From Luzula sylvatica (taxonomy: Eukaryota; Streptophyta; Magnoliopsida; Poales; Juncaceae), in the NCBI GenBank assembly GCA_946800325.1, contig OX326958.1:31355314-31419313 (forward strand): a stretch of DNA of 64,000 nt, in the 5' to 3' direction. A program made the translations under genes and the position numbers. The notes beneath the pieces were generated by a model. The model worked only from the letters and a program-made list of their open reading frames with translations, did no database searches and was not told the DNA's origin. Shown here one piece after another: positions 36,407 to 47,220 of this stretch. Each line of letters opens with the position of its first letter. Position 1 is the stretch's first letter.

Positions 36407-37039
36407 ACCACAAGGGCCACGAGTTTGGTACGCTCTTTTTACCCTTTTCACACTCTTTCACTCTCTTGCTCTCTCCCTCTCTTCCAAGCACAATCAAGAA
36501 CCTTCAAGATACTTCAAGATCAATCAAGAAAAATCTCTCAAGGACTAGTCGAGACAAGGGAGCTCATCCCTTCGACGAATCCTTCTCATCCTTCGAAGAT
36601 CGGGCCGTGACAAGGAGCTTTTCCCTATGGTGGATTTGAGAAGAAGTGCCGTGACTCGATCCGCGTTTCTTCGAAGTGATTGCGATCCGTGACTCGGAGC
36701 TTCATCCTTTCGGTACAATCCATCACTCTCGAGACAAGGAGCAAGGATCTTTCGGTGCGAGGCAAGGAGACAAGGAGTTTCACTTCGAGGCTTTCTCAAC
36801 TAGGTGTACTCCTTTTCAATTACTTGATTAATTGTTGTTTGATTGGATTTTGTTGTGTAAAGAATTCTCGGTTTAACGAATCTTTAGTTCTTGTTACTTG
36901 AATCAAATCTTTGTTAGTACTTTTACTTGATCTCTTACTCTTAATTACTGCCTTTAATTTAGTCTAAATCTCCCTTAGTTTAATCTCAAAACAAACCTTC
37001 AATTCAAGCCTAAATTCAAATTGCAATTTCGAAATCCAG

Positions 37040-37386
37040 AACGAGTTCCGTTGTAACGGAACCTAACTTGCGTTGTAACGGACCATTCGGTTTGTACCTG
37101 ACTTTCAGTCTGTTGGTACTCCGTTATAACGCACCTTACTTCCGTTGTAACGGACTAGAAAGGAAAAGCATTCAATAGCACTCATACTAGTGCGTTGTAA
37201 CGGACATAAGAGTCCGTTGTAACGGATTAACCAATCCGTTATAACGCTACTCCTATCCGTTATAACGGCCTACCTCGTTCCGTTATAACGGAACTTCCTC
37301 CGTTGTAACGGACGTTCATATCCCTCTCTACACTAGACACAACCCTAGTGTCCGTTGTAACGGAACTTACTTCCGTTGTAACGGAC
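37040..37386. promoter_or_regulatory. Cluster of 12 CCGTTRTAACGG-type palindromes in the 5' LTR
   Basis: Twelve sites of the form (T)CCGTTGTAACGG(A), CCGTTATAACGG or GCGTTGTAACGG lie within about 345 bp. Each contains inverted CCGTT and AACGG half-sites separated by two bases. AACGG is the core of plant three-repeat Myb (MSA) and several R2R3 Myb sites. A regulatory role is inference. The cluster is repeated in the 3' LTR and, with other spacers, in the 3' non-coding tract. Confidence 0.7.
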
Positions 37387-37567
37387 TATCTTCTGTGAAT
37401 TTCCTTCGTTATTTCTCATCCATTTTGATCCAAATTTTGACGCAATTGCTCCCCGTGGAACGAATCTATACATTTGCCACTGTACAAACTTAGATTACAA
37501 ATTTTGTTGATTGTTCGGGGTTTTACCACAACGACATATTAAACACACCGAAAACCCGCTCTTCAAA

Positions 37568-37585
37568 TGGCGCCGCTGCCGGGGA
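37568..37585 (+). other. Primer-binding site (tRNA-Asp type)
   Basis: TGGCGCCGCTGCCGGGGA follows the LTR end after two bases. It closely matches the tRNA-Asp-complementary site used by Athila and related plant Ty3/gypsy elements, where it primes minus-strand DNA synthesis. Confidence 0.88.
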
Positions 37586-37695
37586 GCGGTGTTTAAGTCA
37601 ATATTTTAGATCGAAACTTGAGATTTAAATTCATAAATTTGTTTACTCACTTCTTTGTTTCTTTTATGACAATCTAGGTGAAAGAAGAAAGCTTT

Positions 37696-40600
37696 ATGCA
37701 CAACACAAGATCGCGAAAAGGCGAATTACTTCCATTTGTCAAGGAAATCGAAAGAAGAAACAAAAGCTCTAAGAAGAGCAAGGAACCGACACAAGAAGAT
37801 CAAGACGAACCTCAACTTCAAACTCAAACTTTTTCTTCTCTCTCTACTCATTTAAATTCAAATATGGGTGATGAAACAAGAGCTCCAAGGCCAAAAACCT
37901 TGAGAGAATTAGTAGCACCTAGAAATGTGGAGGATAATTATAATTTTATTAGGCCCAATATTCCGAATTTTAAAGCGGATCCGAGCATTATAGGCTCATT
38001 GCCTATTTTTCATGGGAAAGCCACGGAAAACCCTCATAAACACTTAAAAGATTTCAAGATTCAACTAAACATATATTCGAATTATGAAGCTTTTAGTGAC
38101 ATTCTTCTTCTTCTTTTTCCTTACTCATTAGGTGAGGGACCCAAGGATTGGTTCTACATGCTTAGAGGCCCTCTCGCATTCAACGAAGTAGCAAACCTCT
38201 TCAAGGAGAGGTACTTTTCGGCCTCTCGATTGGCGGCTATAAGGCGAGAACTTTTGGCAATAACGCAAAAACCGAACGAAACATTCCACGAATACTACGA
38301 TCGATTCATGCGTTTGAAGGAAGAATGCCCAAGCCACAATGTCGAGGTCCAATTCCTCTACGAACAATTCATTAACGGGCTAGGATACTCGGAGAACCAA
38401 TTCCTCAACGCATCCGCGGGGGGAAGTATCGCGAACAAAGATCTCGAAGAGATTAAGAAGCTACTCGAAGTGATGGCAACCAATTCTCAATCGAGAAGGA
38501 ATGTTGAATATCGAGTTAATGCGTGTAGCGACCTCAATGTCGACATGCTTAACAACAAGCTCGAGATCATCATGAAGGCTTTGGGTAAGGAGGAAACGAA
38601 AACATGTGGGGTTTGCCTCGCAAATACACACCACACCGATGAGTGCCCGAGTGTGATCGAAGATGCAAATGCCGTTTACAAGAAATTCGACGCCTCGAAC
38701 TCGTATAACCCTAATCTCCGCAACCATCCTAACTTTAGTTGGTCGAATCCCAACAATGCTCAACCCGACCCATATCGACAATCGGTTACAAAACCGGCAA
38801 GATACCAACATCCAAATGCAACACAAGCGGTTCAAAAACCAACTCCAACTCAAGATCCAAATCAAGATATCAAAATGATGATGGAAGGGATGATGAGTAT
38901 GATGACCTCAATGAAACAAGAATTGAAACAAGACAATAAACAAAACATGGACTCGATGAAACAAGAGTTTGGAGTGGTGAAACAAGATATCTCAAATATA
39001 AGGCAAGAGGTTTCGAACACGAATCGCCATGTGGGTAACTTGGAGACCCAAATGAATCAAATAGCCACGCGGGTGAATGTTCTCGAAACCCAAGGCTCAT
39101 CTCGTTTGCAATCTCAATCTTTAGCTCCTTCCGAACAAAGGCATGTGAACGCTATATCGCTCCGAAGCGGTAAAGAGGTGGGCGAAGGTTCGAAGAGCAA
39201 GGAGGTACAAGAAGAAAAGGAGCTCGAGATACCGGTACCGAAAGAAAGTCCGACTCAAGCCGCGAAGTTACCAACTCAAGAACTAGAACCCGAATCGACT
39301 CAAGTCAAGCCTCCTTTCCCGAGTCGTCTCCCAAAACCAATCGAATCGAACAACGACGTGCTTGCCATCTTAAAGAAAGTAGAGGTAAACATTCCTCTAC
39401 TCGAAGCAATCAAAGAAGTGCCTCGTTTGGCAAAATACCTCAAGGCATTGTGCACGAATAAAAAAAAGACAAAAGGAGATGAGTTGATAAGTGTGGGGGA
39501 GAGTGTTTCGGCGATTTTGAGACTTCCCCAAAAGCACAAAGATCCGGGGATGTTCGCTATCCCTTGCAAAATTGGGCAACACGAGTTACCCAAATGTATG
39601 CTCGATTTAGGCGCATCCATCAATGTAATGCCCTTCTCGGTTTTCAAAACACTAGATCTCGGCCCTCTCGACGATACACAAGTAGTAATTCAATTGGCCG
39701 ATAGATCTACGACGAAGCCGGTGGGAGTAGTCGAAGATGTAATCGTGATGGTGAATGGACTTTACTTCCCCGCGGATTTCTACGTGTTGGACATGAATGA
39801 GGGGAGTAACGATTCAACCCCGATTCTCCTCGGACGGCCATTTTTGAAGACGGCACGCACGAAAATCGATGTTCATGCGGGAGAGCTCACAATGGAGTTC
39901 GATGATGAGGTAATCAAATTCAATATTTTTGACAAACTAAAGGAACCCATTGTAGGTACACTCAACTTAAGTGCTATGGACGTGATCGACGATTGTGTAC
40001 AAGAGGTCATGGATAGCTCATTCGAAAACCTTCAATGGAGCTCGAACCCGCTATTCGAGGAATTTGAAGGATATGACAATCCTACATTCGAGATCGAGCC
40101 GGATTTGGAAGAAGAACAAAGCATAGATCAAGCACTCTTTCTAAGAGACCTCGAAATCCCGATGCAAAGAGCTCCACCTTCAATCGAACAAGTTCCAAGG
40201 TTAGAATTGAAAAAATTACCTTTTGGACTAAAGTATGCTTTTCTAGATGAAGCGGAGACCTTGCCGGTGATAATTGCCTCGAGTCTAGCAAAGGAACAAG
40301 AAGAGAAACTCGTTGAAGTGCTAAAACGGAACAAGAAGGCATTCGGGTGGACACTCGCGGACATTCCGGGCATTAGTCCCTCCATGTGCATACACCGCAT
40401 TATCCTCGAGGACGATGCTAAGCCCTCGCGAGAACCACAAAGGCGGCTCAATCCACCAATGATGGAAGTTGTAAAGAAAGAGGTGATCAAGCTACTCGAC
40501 GCCGGAATAATCTACCCCATCGCCGATTCAAAATGGGTCTCGCCCATACACGTAGTGCCGAAGAAAACGGGGATGACGATAGTTGAGAACGATGAAGGCG

Positions 40601-43101
40601 ATCAAGTGCCGACTCGAGTTCAAAACGGGTGGCGAGTTTGCATCGATTATCGAAGGCTCAATAAGGCGACGAAAAAGGACCACTTCCCGCTTCCATTTAT
40701 CGATCAAATGATAGAAAGACTCGCGGGAAATCCGTTCTATTGCTTCCTCGATGGATTTTCGGGCTATTTCCAAATACCGGTCGCACCCGAAGATCAAGAG
40801 AAGACCACATTCACGTGCCCGTTTGGTACCTTCGCGTACCGACGCATGCCATTCGGCCTATGCAACGCTCCCGGCACATTTCAAAGGTGTATGCTTTCTA
40901 TTTTTTCCGATTATATTTCCAAATTCATTGAAGTTTTTATGGATGATTTCTCGGTATTTGGGGACTCATTCGACTCGTGTCTAGATCACTTGTCCCAAAT
41001 ACTCGAGAAGTGCATTGAATCTAACCTTGTCTTAAATTTTGAGAAATACCACTTCATGGTGAGCAATGGAATTGTATTAGGTCATTTGATCTCGGAGAAA
41101 GGAATGGAAGTCGACAAGGCGAAAATCGACGTAATCAAGACACTTCCGTATCCAAAGACGGTAAAAGACGTGCGATCCTTTCTCGGCCACGCGGGGTTCT
41201 ATCGTCGATTCATCAAGGATTTCTCCAAGCTCGCCCAACCAATGTGCCAACTATTGAAGAAAGACGAACAATTCGAGTTCGGGGAAAAGTGCAAGAGATC
41301 TTTCGACAATCTAAAGGAAAGTCTTTGCTCCGCGCCAATCATCAAATCGCCAAATTGGGAGCTACCATTCGAAATAATGTGCGATGCTAGTGACACGAGT
41401 GTGGGAGCGGTACTCGGCCAAAGAGAAGGAAAAGACCCCCACGTAATCGCCTACGCCTCGAGGTCTCTCGACAATGCCCAACGAAACTACACCACCACCG
41501 AAAAGGAACTCCTCGCAATTGTGTTTGCATTGGAGAAATTTCGTTCTTATCTTTTAGGTACGAAAGTGATAGTATTCTCGGATCACGGCGCATTGAGACA
41601 CTTGATGAAGAAGAAGGAGTGCAAACCGAGATTGCTTCGATGGATCCTTTTGCTTCAAGAATTCGACCTCGAGATCAAGGACAAAAAGGGATGCGAGAAT
41701 CTCGTGGCGGATCATTTGAGTCGGCTTCCATTGAAGATCGAAGATCTCGTTCCGATTCGCGAGGAATTCCCCGAGGAACACGTTCTTGCGGCCCAAGTTG
41801 AAGCACCATGGTACGCCGACCTTGCAAACTACATCGTCACGAAGAAATTTCCCCCGAGCTTCTCCAAGGCGCAACGCGACAAGATGAAAAGCAACGCGCG
41901 ATTCTATGTTTGGGAAGACCCGATCTTATTTCGAATTTGCACCGACCAAGTAATTCGAAAATGTGTCCACCAAAATGAGGTACAATCTATTCTTTCTTTT
42001 TGTCATACATTACAATGTGGTGGACATTTCGGTATCGCACGTACCACACACAAGGTACAAGAATGTGGATTTTATTGGCCAACCTTGCATAAAGACGTTG
42101 CGAACTTTGTGAAAGGTTGTGGAAATTGCCAAAAGACGGGGAACTTGAGCCGTAGAAATCAAATGCCCCTCAATTCAATCTATGTGTGTGAACCATTCGA
42201 TGTTTGGGGCATTGATTTCATGGGCCCGTTTCCATCGTCTTTTGGCTATACTTACATCTTGTTGTGTGTAGATTACGTGACAAAATGGGTGGAGACGGTA
42301 CCAACCAAGCATGCGGATTCGAAAACGGTGGTGGACTTTTTGAAGAGAAATATCTTTCAACGATTCGGCATACCAAGAGTTCTTATAAGCGATCGAGGCT
42401 CCCACTTTTGCAATCGATATCTCCAAAACCTCCTCAAATACCATGTGAGCCATCGAACCTCAACCGCGTATCATCCTCAAACAAACGGCCAAGCGGAGGT
42501 TTCAAATCGCGAAATAAAGTCTATTTTGGAGAAAGTGGTGAACCCGACACGAAAGGATTGGAGTACTCGACTCGGCGACGCACTTTGGGCGTACCGTACC
42601 GCTTTCAAAACGCCAATAGGTATGACTCCTTTCAAACTCGTGTACGGAAAGGCGTGCCATTTACCGGTCGAGTTAGAGCACAAGGCCTTTTGGGCGATCA
42701 AGCAATTTGCCCTCGACTACCCGAAAGACGCATCGGCGCGTAAGCTTCAATTACTCGAGCTAGACGAATTCCGGCAAGAGGCCTACGATAATTCGAGCTC
42801 GTGCAAGGCAAAAGCAAAGAGGTTTCATGACCGAATGATTCAAAAGAAAGACTTTCATGTGGGGGAAAGAGTGTTGTTATTCAATTCTCGTCTCAAACTT
42901 TTCCCCGGGAAACTTCAATCCCGATGGATCGGCCCTTTTGTGGTCACCAATGTGACGACATTTGGAGTTGTCGAAATTCGAAGCGAAGAAACGAGCAAAA
43001 CATTCAAAGTGAACGGTCATCGACTCAAGCACTACCACGCAAACTTCGAAACCGGGTGGATAGAGGAGCAATCTCTAAAGCATCACGACACCTCACAATG
43101 A
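37696..43101 (+). CDS. Athila-type gag-pol polyprotein (1801 aa)
   Basis: One uninterrupted frame. The frame opens at a GTG (37678), but the first ATG at 37696 (MHNTRSRKG) is the likely start. Gag occupies about residues 1-480, with the retrotransposon gag core near [21 protein letters not shown] Cys/His cluster near [14 protein letters not shown] may be a zinc-binding motif. Protease has DLGAS (39604-39618), with Leu where most aspartic proteases have Thr/Ser, as in Athila. Reverse transcriptase has the FMDD catalytic box (40936-40947), a YxDD variant. RNase H has [13 protein letters not shown], the KELLAI glutamate and [11 protein letters not shown]. Integrase has an HHCC zinc finger ([10 protein letters not shown]...CGNCQ) and the DDE residues in [16 protein letters not shown] and NGQAEVSN, then a GPF-type C-terminal module. 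All catalytic residues are present, so the protein may be active. Confidence 0.96.
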   Translation: MHNTRSRKGELLPFVKEIERRNKSSKKSKEPTQEDQDEPQLQTQTFSSLSTHLNSNMGDETRAPRPKTLRELVAPRNVEDNYNFIRPNIPNFKADPSIIGSLPIFHGKATENPHKHLKDFKIQLNIYSNYEAFSDILLLLFPYSLGEGPKDWFYMLRGPLAFNEVANLFKERYFSASRLAAIRRELLAITQKPNETFHEYYDRFMRLKEECPSHNVEVQFLYEQFINGLGYSENQFLNASAGGSIANKDLEEIKKLLEVMATNSQSRRNVEYRVNACSDLNVDMLNNKLEIIMKALGKEETKTCGVCLANTHHTDECPSVIEDANAVYKKFDASNSYNPNLRNHPNFSWSNPNNAQPDPYRQSVTKPARYQHPNATQAVQKPTPTQDPNQDIKMMMEGMMSMMTSMKQELKQDNKQNMDSMKQEFGVVKQDISNIRQEVSNTNRHVGNLETQMNQIATRVNVLETQGSSRLQSQSLAPSEQRHVNAISLRSGKEVGEGSKSKEVQEEKELEIPVPKESPTQAAKLPTQELEPESTQVKPPFPSRLPKPIESNNDVLAILKKVEVNIPLLEAIKEVPRLAKYLKALCTNKKKTKGDELISVGESVSAILRLPQKHKDPGMFAIPCKIGQHELPKCMLDLGASINVMPFSVFKTLDLGPLDDTQVVIQLADRSTTKPVGVVEDVIVMVNGLYFPADFYVLDMNEGSNDSTPILLGRPFLKTARTKIDVHAGELTMEFDDEVIKFNIFDKLKEPIVGTLNLSAMDVIDDCVQEVMDSSFENLQWSSNPLFEEFEGYDNPTFEIEPDLEEEQSIDQALFLRDLEIPMQRAPPSIEQVPRLELKKLPFGLKYAFLDEAETLPVIIASSLAKEQEEKLVEVLKRNKKAFGWTLADIPGISPSMCIHRIILEDDAKPSREPQRRLNPPMMEVVKKEVIKLLDAGIIYPIADSKWVSPIHVVPKKTGMTIVENDEGDQVPTRVQNGWRVCIDYRRLNKATKKDHFPLPFIDQMIERLAGNPFYCFLDGFSGYFQIPVAPEDQEKTTFTCPFGTFAYRRMPFGLCNAPGTFQRCMLSIFSDYISKFIEVFMDDFSVFGDSFDSCLDHLSQILEKCIESNLVLNFEKYHFMVSNGIVLGHLISEKGMEVDKAKIDVIKTLPYPKTVKDVRSFLGHAGFYRRFIKDFSKLAQPMCQLLKKDEQFEFGEKCKRSFDNLKESLCSAPIIKSPNWELPFEIMCDASDTSVGAVLGQREGKDPHVIAYASRSLDNAQRNYTTTEKELLAIVFALEKFRSYLLGTKVIVFSDHGALRHLMKKKECKPRLLRWILLLQEFDLEIKDKKGCENLVADHLSRLPLKIEDLVPIREEFPEEHVLAAQVEAPWYADLANYIVTKKFPPSFSKAQRDKMKSNARFYVWEDPILFRICTDQVIRKCVHQNEVQSILSFCHTLQCGGHFGIARTTHKVQECGFYWPTLHKDVANFVKGCGNCQKTGNLSRRNQMPLNSIYVCEPFDVWGIDFMGPFPSSFGYTYILLCVDYVTKWVETVPTKHADSKTVVDFLKRNIFQRFGIPRVLISDRGSHFCNRYLQNLLKYHVSHRTSTAYHPQTNGQAEVSNREIKSILEKVVNPTRKDWSTRLGDALWAYRTAFKTPIGMTPFKLVYGKACHLPVELEHKAFWAIKQFALDYPKDASARKLQLLELDEFRQEAYDNSSSCKAKAKRFHDRMIQKKDFHVGERVLLFNSRLKLFPGKLQSRWIGPFVVTNVTTFGVVEIRSEETSKTFKVNGHRLKHYHANFETGWIEEQSLKHHDTSQ

Positions 43102-43336
43102 TGAGCTCGACCAAGTCGAGCTCAAGACGTTAAACAAGAGCGCTAGCGAGGGAGGCACGCCCACGCATCAAAGGTTGTATCTCTCTATTATCCCTCTTTT
43201 TGGAATTTTCGATTTTTTATACTTGAGGACAAGTAATCTCTAAGTGTGGGGGGGTAACATACAATCTTTGACCTGTATGAGCCCAATATTAAAAATTTAA
43301 AAATCAGGGAAAATTAAAATTTTTTTGATCTGGCCA

Positions 43337-43690
43337 GCAACTCCGTTGTAACGGACCTCAATGTCCGTTATAACGGACTGTACAGAAATTTAAAAATTTG
43401 ACTGGCACCAAGAGTTTCGTTGTAACGGACCTCAATGTCCGTTATAACGGAGTGAAAATACCGTTGCAACGGACATGAAAACACACAGGAAATTTCGTTG
43501 CAACGGTAAATTCCCAAAATTTGCCAGAACTATGTGCGTTGTAACGGACCTCAATGTCCGTTGCAACGGACATACTCAAAATTTTCAAACTAAGCTACGA
43601 ATAGTGCTCCGTTATAACGCAGTTAGTACGTTGTAACGGACCTCAATGTCCGTTGTAACGGACTTTACACTGCGTTGTAACGGAATTGTT
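43337..43690. promoter_or_regulatory. Second cluster of 12 CCGTTRYAACGG-type palindromes
   Basis: Pairs of sites are joined by the constant spacer CCTCAATGT, giving a recurring CGTTGTAACGGACCTCAATG unit four times. Some copies are CCGTTGCAACGG. The spacers differ from those in the LTR, so this cluster is not just an LTR copy. Confidence 0.8.
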
Positions 43691-44169
43691 TCTGGCAAGT
43701 TTTCTCTTTTAATTAAAATTTTCGAATATTTAACATTATTTTTTTTGAACCCTGAGCATCAATAATAAATAAGTCAAGCAATAAATGCATAAAAAGATTT
43801 TTCTCCACTGAATTGAACTAAATCGTTGTTTTTAAAACAAAATTTCATTTAAATCTGAATTTCGCTTTCAAAATTGGAAGTTTGCAAAATATTTTAAAGG
43901 ATTTGGTTATGATTTTGAAGAGATCTATTCAGGGATTCCAGCCCTATTGTTTCAAATTTCACGAGTTTGAGACACTTGATCGATGCGCGGTTCATGCGAT
44001 ACGTTTTAACTCGATTTTCGAACCCGTAATTGATATGGGACTTATGAGTAAGGTTCTTAGCGTAGCCGTTAAAGTACGTTTTGCTAGATTTAAAACATGA
44101 CCAATTGCACTATGAAATGACCGTTTGTGGGGACCCGTTATTAGATCAAATATACCCGCTCGTTTTTAA

Positions 44170-44372
44170 AAAAAAAAAAATCAATGAAGGTCAAAAGACA
44201 ACACCGAGGGTAACCTCATTGCATTTCGGTGTAGTGGGGCGTTCGGTTAAAGACTTCTAAAAAAAAAAAAAAAAAAAAAAAATATGAGAAAAAAATGAAG
44301 GTCAAAAGACAACACCGAGCGTAACCTCATTGCATTTCGGTGTAGTGGGGCGTTCGGTTAAAGACTTCCAAA
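44170..44372. repeat. Tandem duplication of about 95-110 bp
   Basis: ATGAAGGTCAAAAGACAACA through CATTGCATTTCGGTGTAGTG and GGGCGTTCGGTTAAAGACTT occurs twice (about 44183 and 44295), separated by an A-run. One substitution was noticed. Confidence 0.88.
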
Positions 44373-44834
44373 GAGAGAAAAGAAAACGAATGAGCGGAAA
44401 AATTGATCGAAAACGGGTATGAACCTTGTACCATTGTACCAAACGTGTTTTAAAATGAATAACTTGCATTTAAGATCATCTAGCAAAACGGGAAATTTTG
44501 GCCCGATAATAGCTTTCGAATTGAGTTCTTTTGAGATTGTGGAGTGAAGCAATTCGAAGTAAAAACGTTTAAGTCGCTCTTACCGCTTGAGATCGAGTGT
44601 CATGAAAAACTCTTATGAAATTTCGAGTTAATTTCGAGATCTAATAATGAAAAGACCAATATCATTCTAAATAACTATTGAACTTGATGAAATGAGAGTG
44701 AACCATTTGATTCATGAAATTAGTTTTTGAACCAACAATATAACTTCAACAAAATCTTATGCAATTCTCTCTTATGTTTGACTTTTATACTCTAATTGAT
44801 CGAGGACGATCAAGGATTTAAGTGTGGGGGTATT

Positions 44835-46232
44835 TGATGTGAAGAAAATAAGGCACAAATTTAATGCTTAATTTAGGGATTTTAGCCATTGTGAAGAACA
44901 ATTATATATACTTTATTAATCATATTTGAGATAACATGAATATTTCTTCACTAAAGTGTGTTTTATTGCTTAATCACAGGAATTAGAAGGAATTTCTGGG
45001 AATTTGGAGAGTGTAGTTGTCTCCAACACGTCAAGAGGAGTGAAAACGATATATTATACCGAAATATTCGGTACATGAATGAGACGGGAGGCAAATAATT
45101 ATCATGATAGGAACTTACACAAAAGTCTACACGAAAACCACTCAATCCTTAGCCCTTATCCTGCCCACCTATCTTTGGTGGGAATTACCTCCTTACCCCC
45201 AATCCTCTCCACCAACTCGTGGCCAATAAGAAGACTCCATGAGCGCTATAAATATGACCACAAGGGCCACGAGTTTGGTACGCTCTTTTTACCCTTTTCA
45301 CACTCTTTCACTCTCTTGCTCTCTCCCTCTCTTCCAAGCACAATCAAGAACCTTCAAGATACTTCAAGATCAATCAAGAAAAATCTCTCAAGGACTAGTC
45401 GAGACAAGGGAGCTCATCCCTTCGACGAATCCTTCTCATCCTTCGAAGATCGGGCCGTGACAAGGAGCTTTTCCCTACGGTGGATTTGAGAAGAAGTGCC
45501 GTGACTCGATCCGCGTTTCTTCGAAGTGATTGCGATCCGTGACTCGGAGTTTCACTTCGAGGCTTTCTCAACTAGGTGTACTCCTTTTCAATTACTTGAT
45601 TAATTGTTGTTTGATTGGATTTTGTTGTGTAAAGAATTCTCGGTTTAACGAATCTTTAGTTCTTGTTACTTGAATCAAATCTTTGTTAGTACTTTTACTT
45701 GATCTCTTACTCTTAATTACTGCCTTGAATTTAGTCTAAATCTCCCTTAGTTTAATCTCAAAACAAACCTTCAATTCAAGCCTAAATTCAAATTGCAATT
45801 TCGAAATCCAGAACGAGTTCCGTTGTAACGGAACCTAACTTGCGTTGTAACGGACCATTCGGTTTGTACCTGACTTTCAGTCTGTTGGTACTCCGTTATA
45901 ACGCACCTTACTTCCGTTGTAACGGACTAGAAAGGAAAAGCATTCAATAGCACTCATACTAGTGCGTTGTAACGGACATAAGAGTCCGTTGTAACGGATT
46001 AACCAATCCGTTATAACGCTACTCCTATCCGTTATAACGGCCTACCTCGTTCCGTTATAACGGAACTTCCTCCGTTGTAACGGACGTTCATATCCCTCTC
46101 TACACTAGACACAACCCTAGTGTCCGTTGTAACGGAACTTACTTCCGTTGTAACGGACTATCTTCTGTGAATTTCCTTCATTATTTCTCATCCATTTTGA
46201 TCCAAATTTTGACGCAATTGCTCCCCGTGGAA
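44835..46232 (+). repeat. 3' LTR of the Athila element (3'-truncated)
   Basis: It begins TGATGTGAAG after the polypurine tract and aligns with the 5' LTR up to GCTCCCCGTGGAA. It then breaks into an AT-rich tandem array. It lacks the last ~160 bp (the part with ACGAATCTATACATTTGCC). It holds the promoter boxes and 12 palindromic sites (45830-46160), and lacks the ~75-bp segment found in the 5' LTR. Confidence 0.92.
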
Positions 46233-47220
46233 AATATATTTTATATTTCATATAATTCAGAAAAATATATTATTGAATTTAGCAAAATATACGATTAAAT
46301 TTAACAGACTATACGATTGAATTTACTAAAATATAGTTAATTATCCGATGAACACGATCATTAATTTCAAATAATCAGCAAAATATATTATTGAATTTAA
46401 CAAAATATATGATTAAATTTAACAGAATATACGATTGAATTTACTAAAATATAGTTAATTATGCGATGAACACGATCATTAATTTTATATAATTCAGCAA
46501 AATATATTATTGAATTTAGCAAAATATACGATAGAATTTACCAAAATATACGATGGAATTTACCAAAATATAGTTAATTATCTGACGAACATGATCATTA
46601 ATTTCATATAATTCAGCAAAATATATTACTGAATATAGCAAAATATACGATTGAATTTAGCAAAATATACGATTGAATTTACCAAAATATAGTTAATTAT
46701 CTGACGAACATGATCATTAATTTCATATAATTCAGCAAAATATATTATTGAATGTAGCAAAATATACGATTAAATTTAACAGAATATACGATTGAATTTA
46801 CTAAAATATAGTTAATTATCTGATGAACACGATCATTAATTTCATATAATCAGCAAAATATATTATTGAATTTAGCAAAATATACGATTACATTTAGCAA
46901 AATATACGATTGAATTTAGAAAAATATAGTTAATTATCCGATGAACATGATCGTTAATTTCTTATAATTCAGCAAAATATATGATTTAATTTAGCAAAAT
47001 ACACGATTGAATTTAGCAAAATATATTTTTTATTTCATATAATTCAGAAAAATATATTATTGAATTTAGCAAAATATACGATTGAATCTAGCAAAATATA
47101 TGATTTAATCAAGCAAAATATAGTTTTGATTTCATAAAATTCAGAAAAATATATTACTGAATTTAACAAAATATACGATTGAATCTATCAAAATATATGA
47201 TTGAATCTAACAAAACATAG
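46233..47220. repeat. Tandem array of the 22-bp motif (inverted relative to 32.6-34.3 kb)
   Basis: Units contain AATTTAGCAAAATATACGAT, AAAATATAGTTAATTATC(T/C)G and ATGATCATTAATTTCATATA. They are the reverse complement of the left array, with about 95-120-bp spacing. The array starts exactly where the 3' LTR breaks off. Confidence 0.9.

Larger units (their letters stand above)
36004..37565 (+). repeat. 5' LTR of the Athila element (5'-truncated)
   Basis: It aligns with 44853-46232 from CACAAATTTAATGC onward. The TGATGTGAAGAAAATAAGG start present in the 3' LTR is missing and replaced by the palindrome ending AGAATCCAC; the shared CAC suggests a microhomology junction. It ends about CGCTCTTCA before the primer site. 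A ~75-bp segment at about 36692-36765 is absent from the 3' LTR. The U5 half carries 12 CCGTTRTAACGG-type sites. Confidence 0.92.
43102..44834 (+). other. Athila 3' non-coding tract with palindromic sites and two polypurine-like tracts
   Basis: No env-like frame. AAGTGTGGGGGGG near 43241 and AAGTGTGGGGG at 44820-44830 both look like polypurine tracts; the second directly precedes the 3' LTR. Between them lie 12 CCGTTRYAACGG-type sites (43337-43690) and a tandem duplication. The remainder is AT-rich. Confidence 0.8.
36004..46232 (+). mobile_element. Athila-type Ty3/gypsy LTR retrotransposon, 10.2 kb
   Basis: Order: 5' LTR (36004-37565), tRNA-Asp-type primer-binding site (37568), one gag-pol frame (37696-43101), a 1.7-kb non-coding tract with palindromic sites, polypurine tract and 3' LTR (44835-46232). 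Pol order is PR-RT-RNaseH-INT, the Ty3/gypsy order. The primer site and the FMDDFSVFG and DLGAS motifs point to the Athila clade. No env-like frame is seen. The LTRs differ by about seven substitutions plus one ~75-bp gap by eye, so the insertion is recent. The 5' LTR lacks its first ~20 bp and the 3' LTR lacks its last ~160 bp, so no TSD can be read. Confidence 0.95.

Noticed and set aside
36229..36639. 136-aa open frame repeated at 45079-45489
   Set aside because: It lies in both LTRs across the promoter and R/U5 region; no domain, and LTRs of Athila are non-coding.
38128..43133. Many open frames overlapping gag-pol on both strands
   Set aside because: Shadows of the 1801-codon frame; none has a recognised domain.
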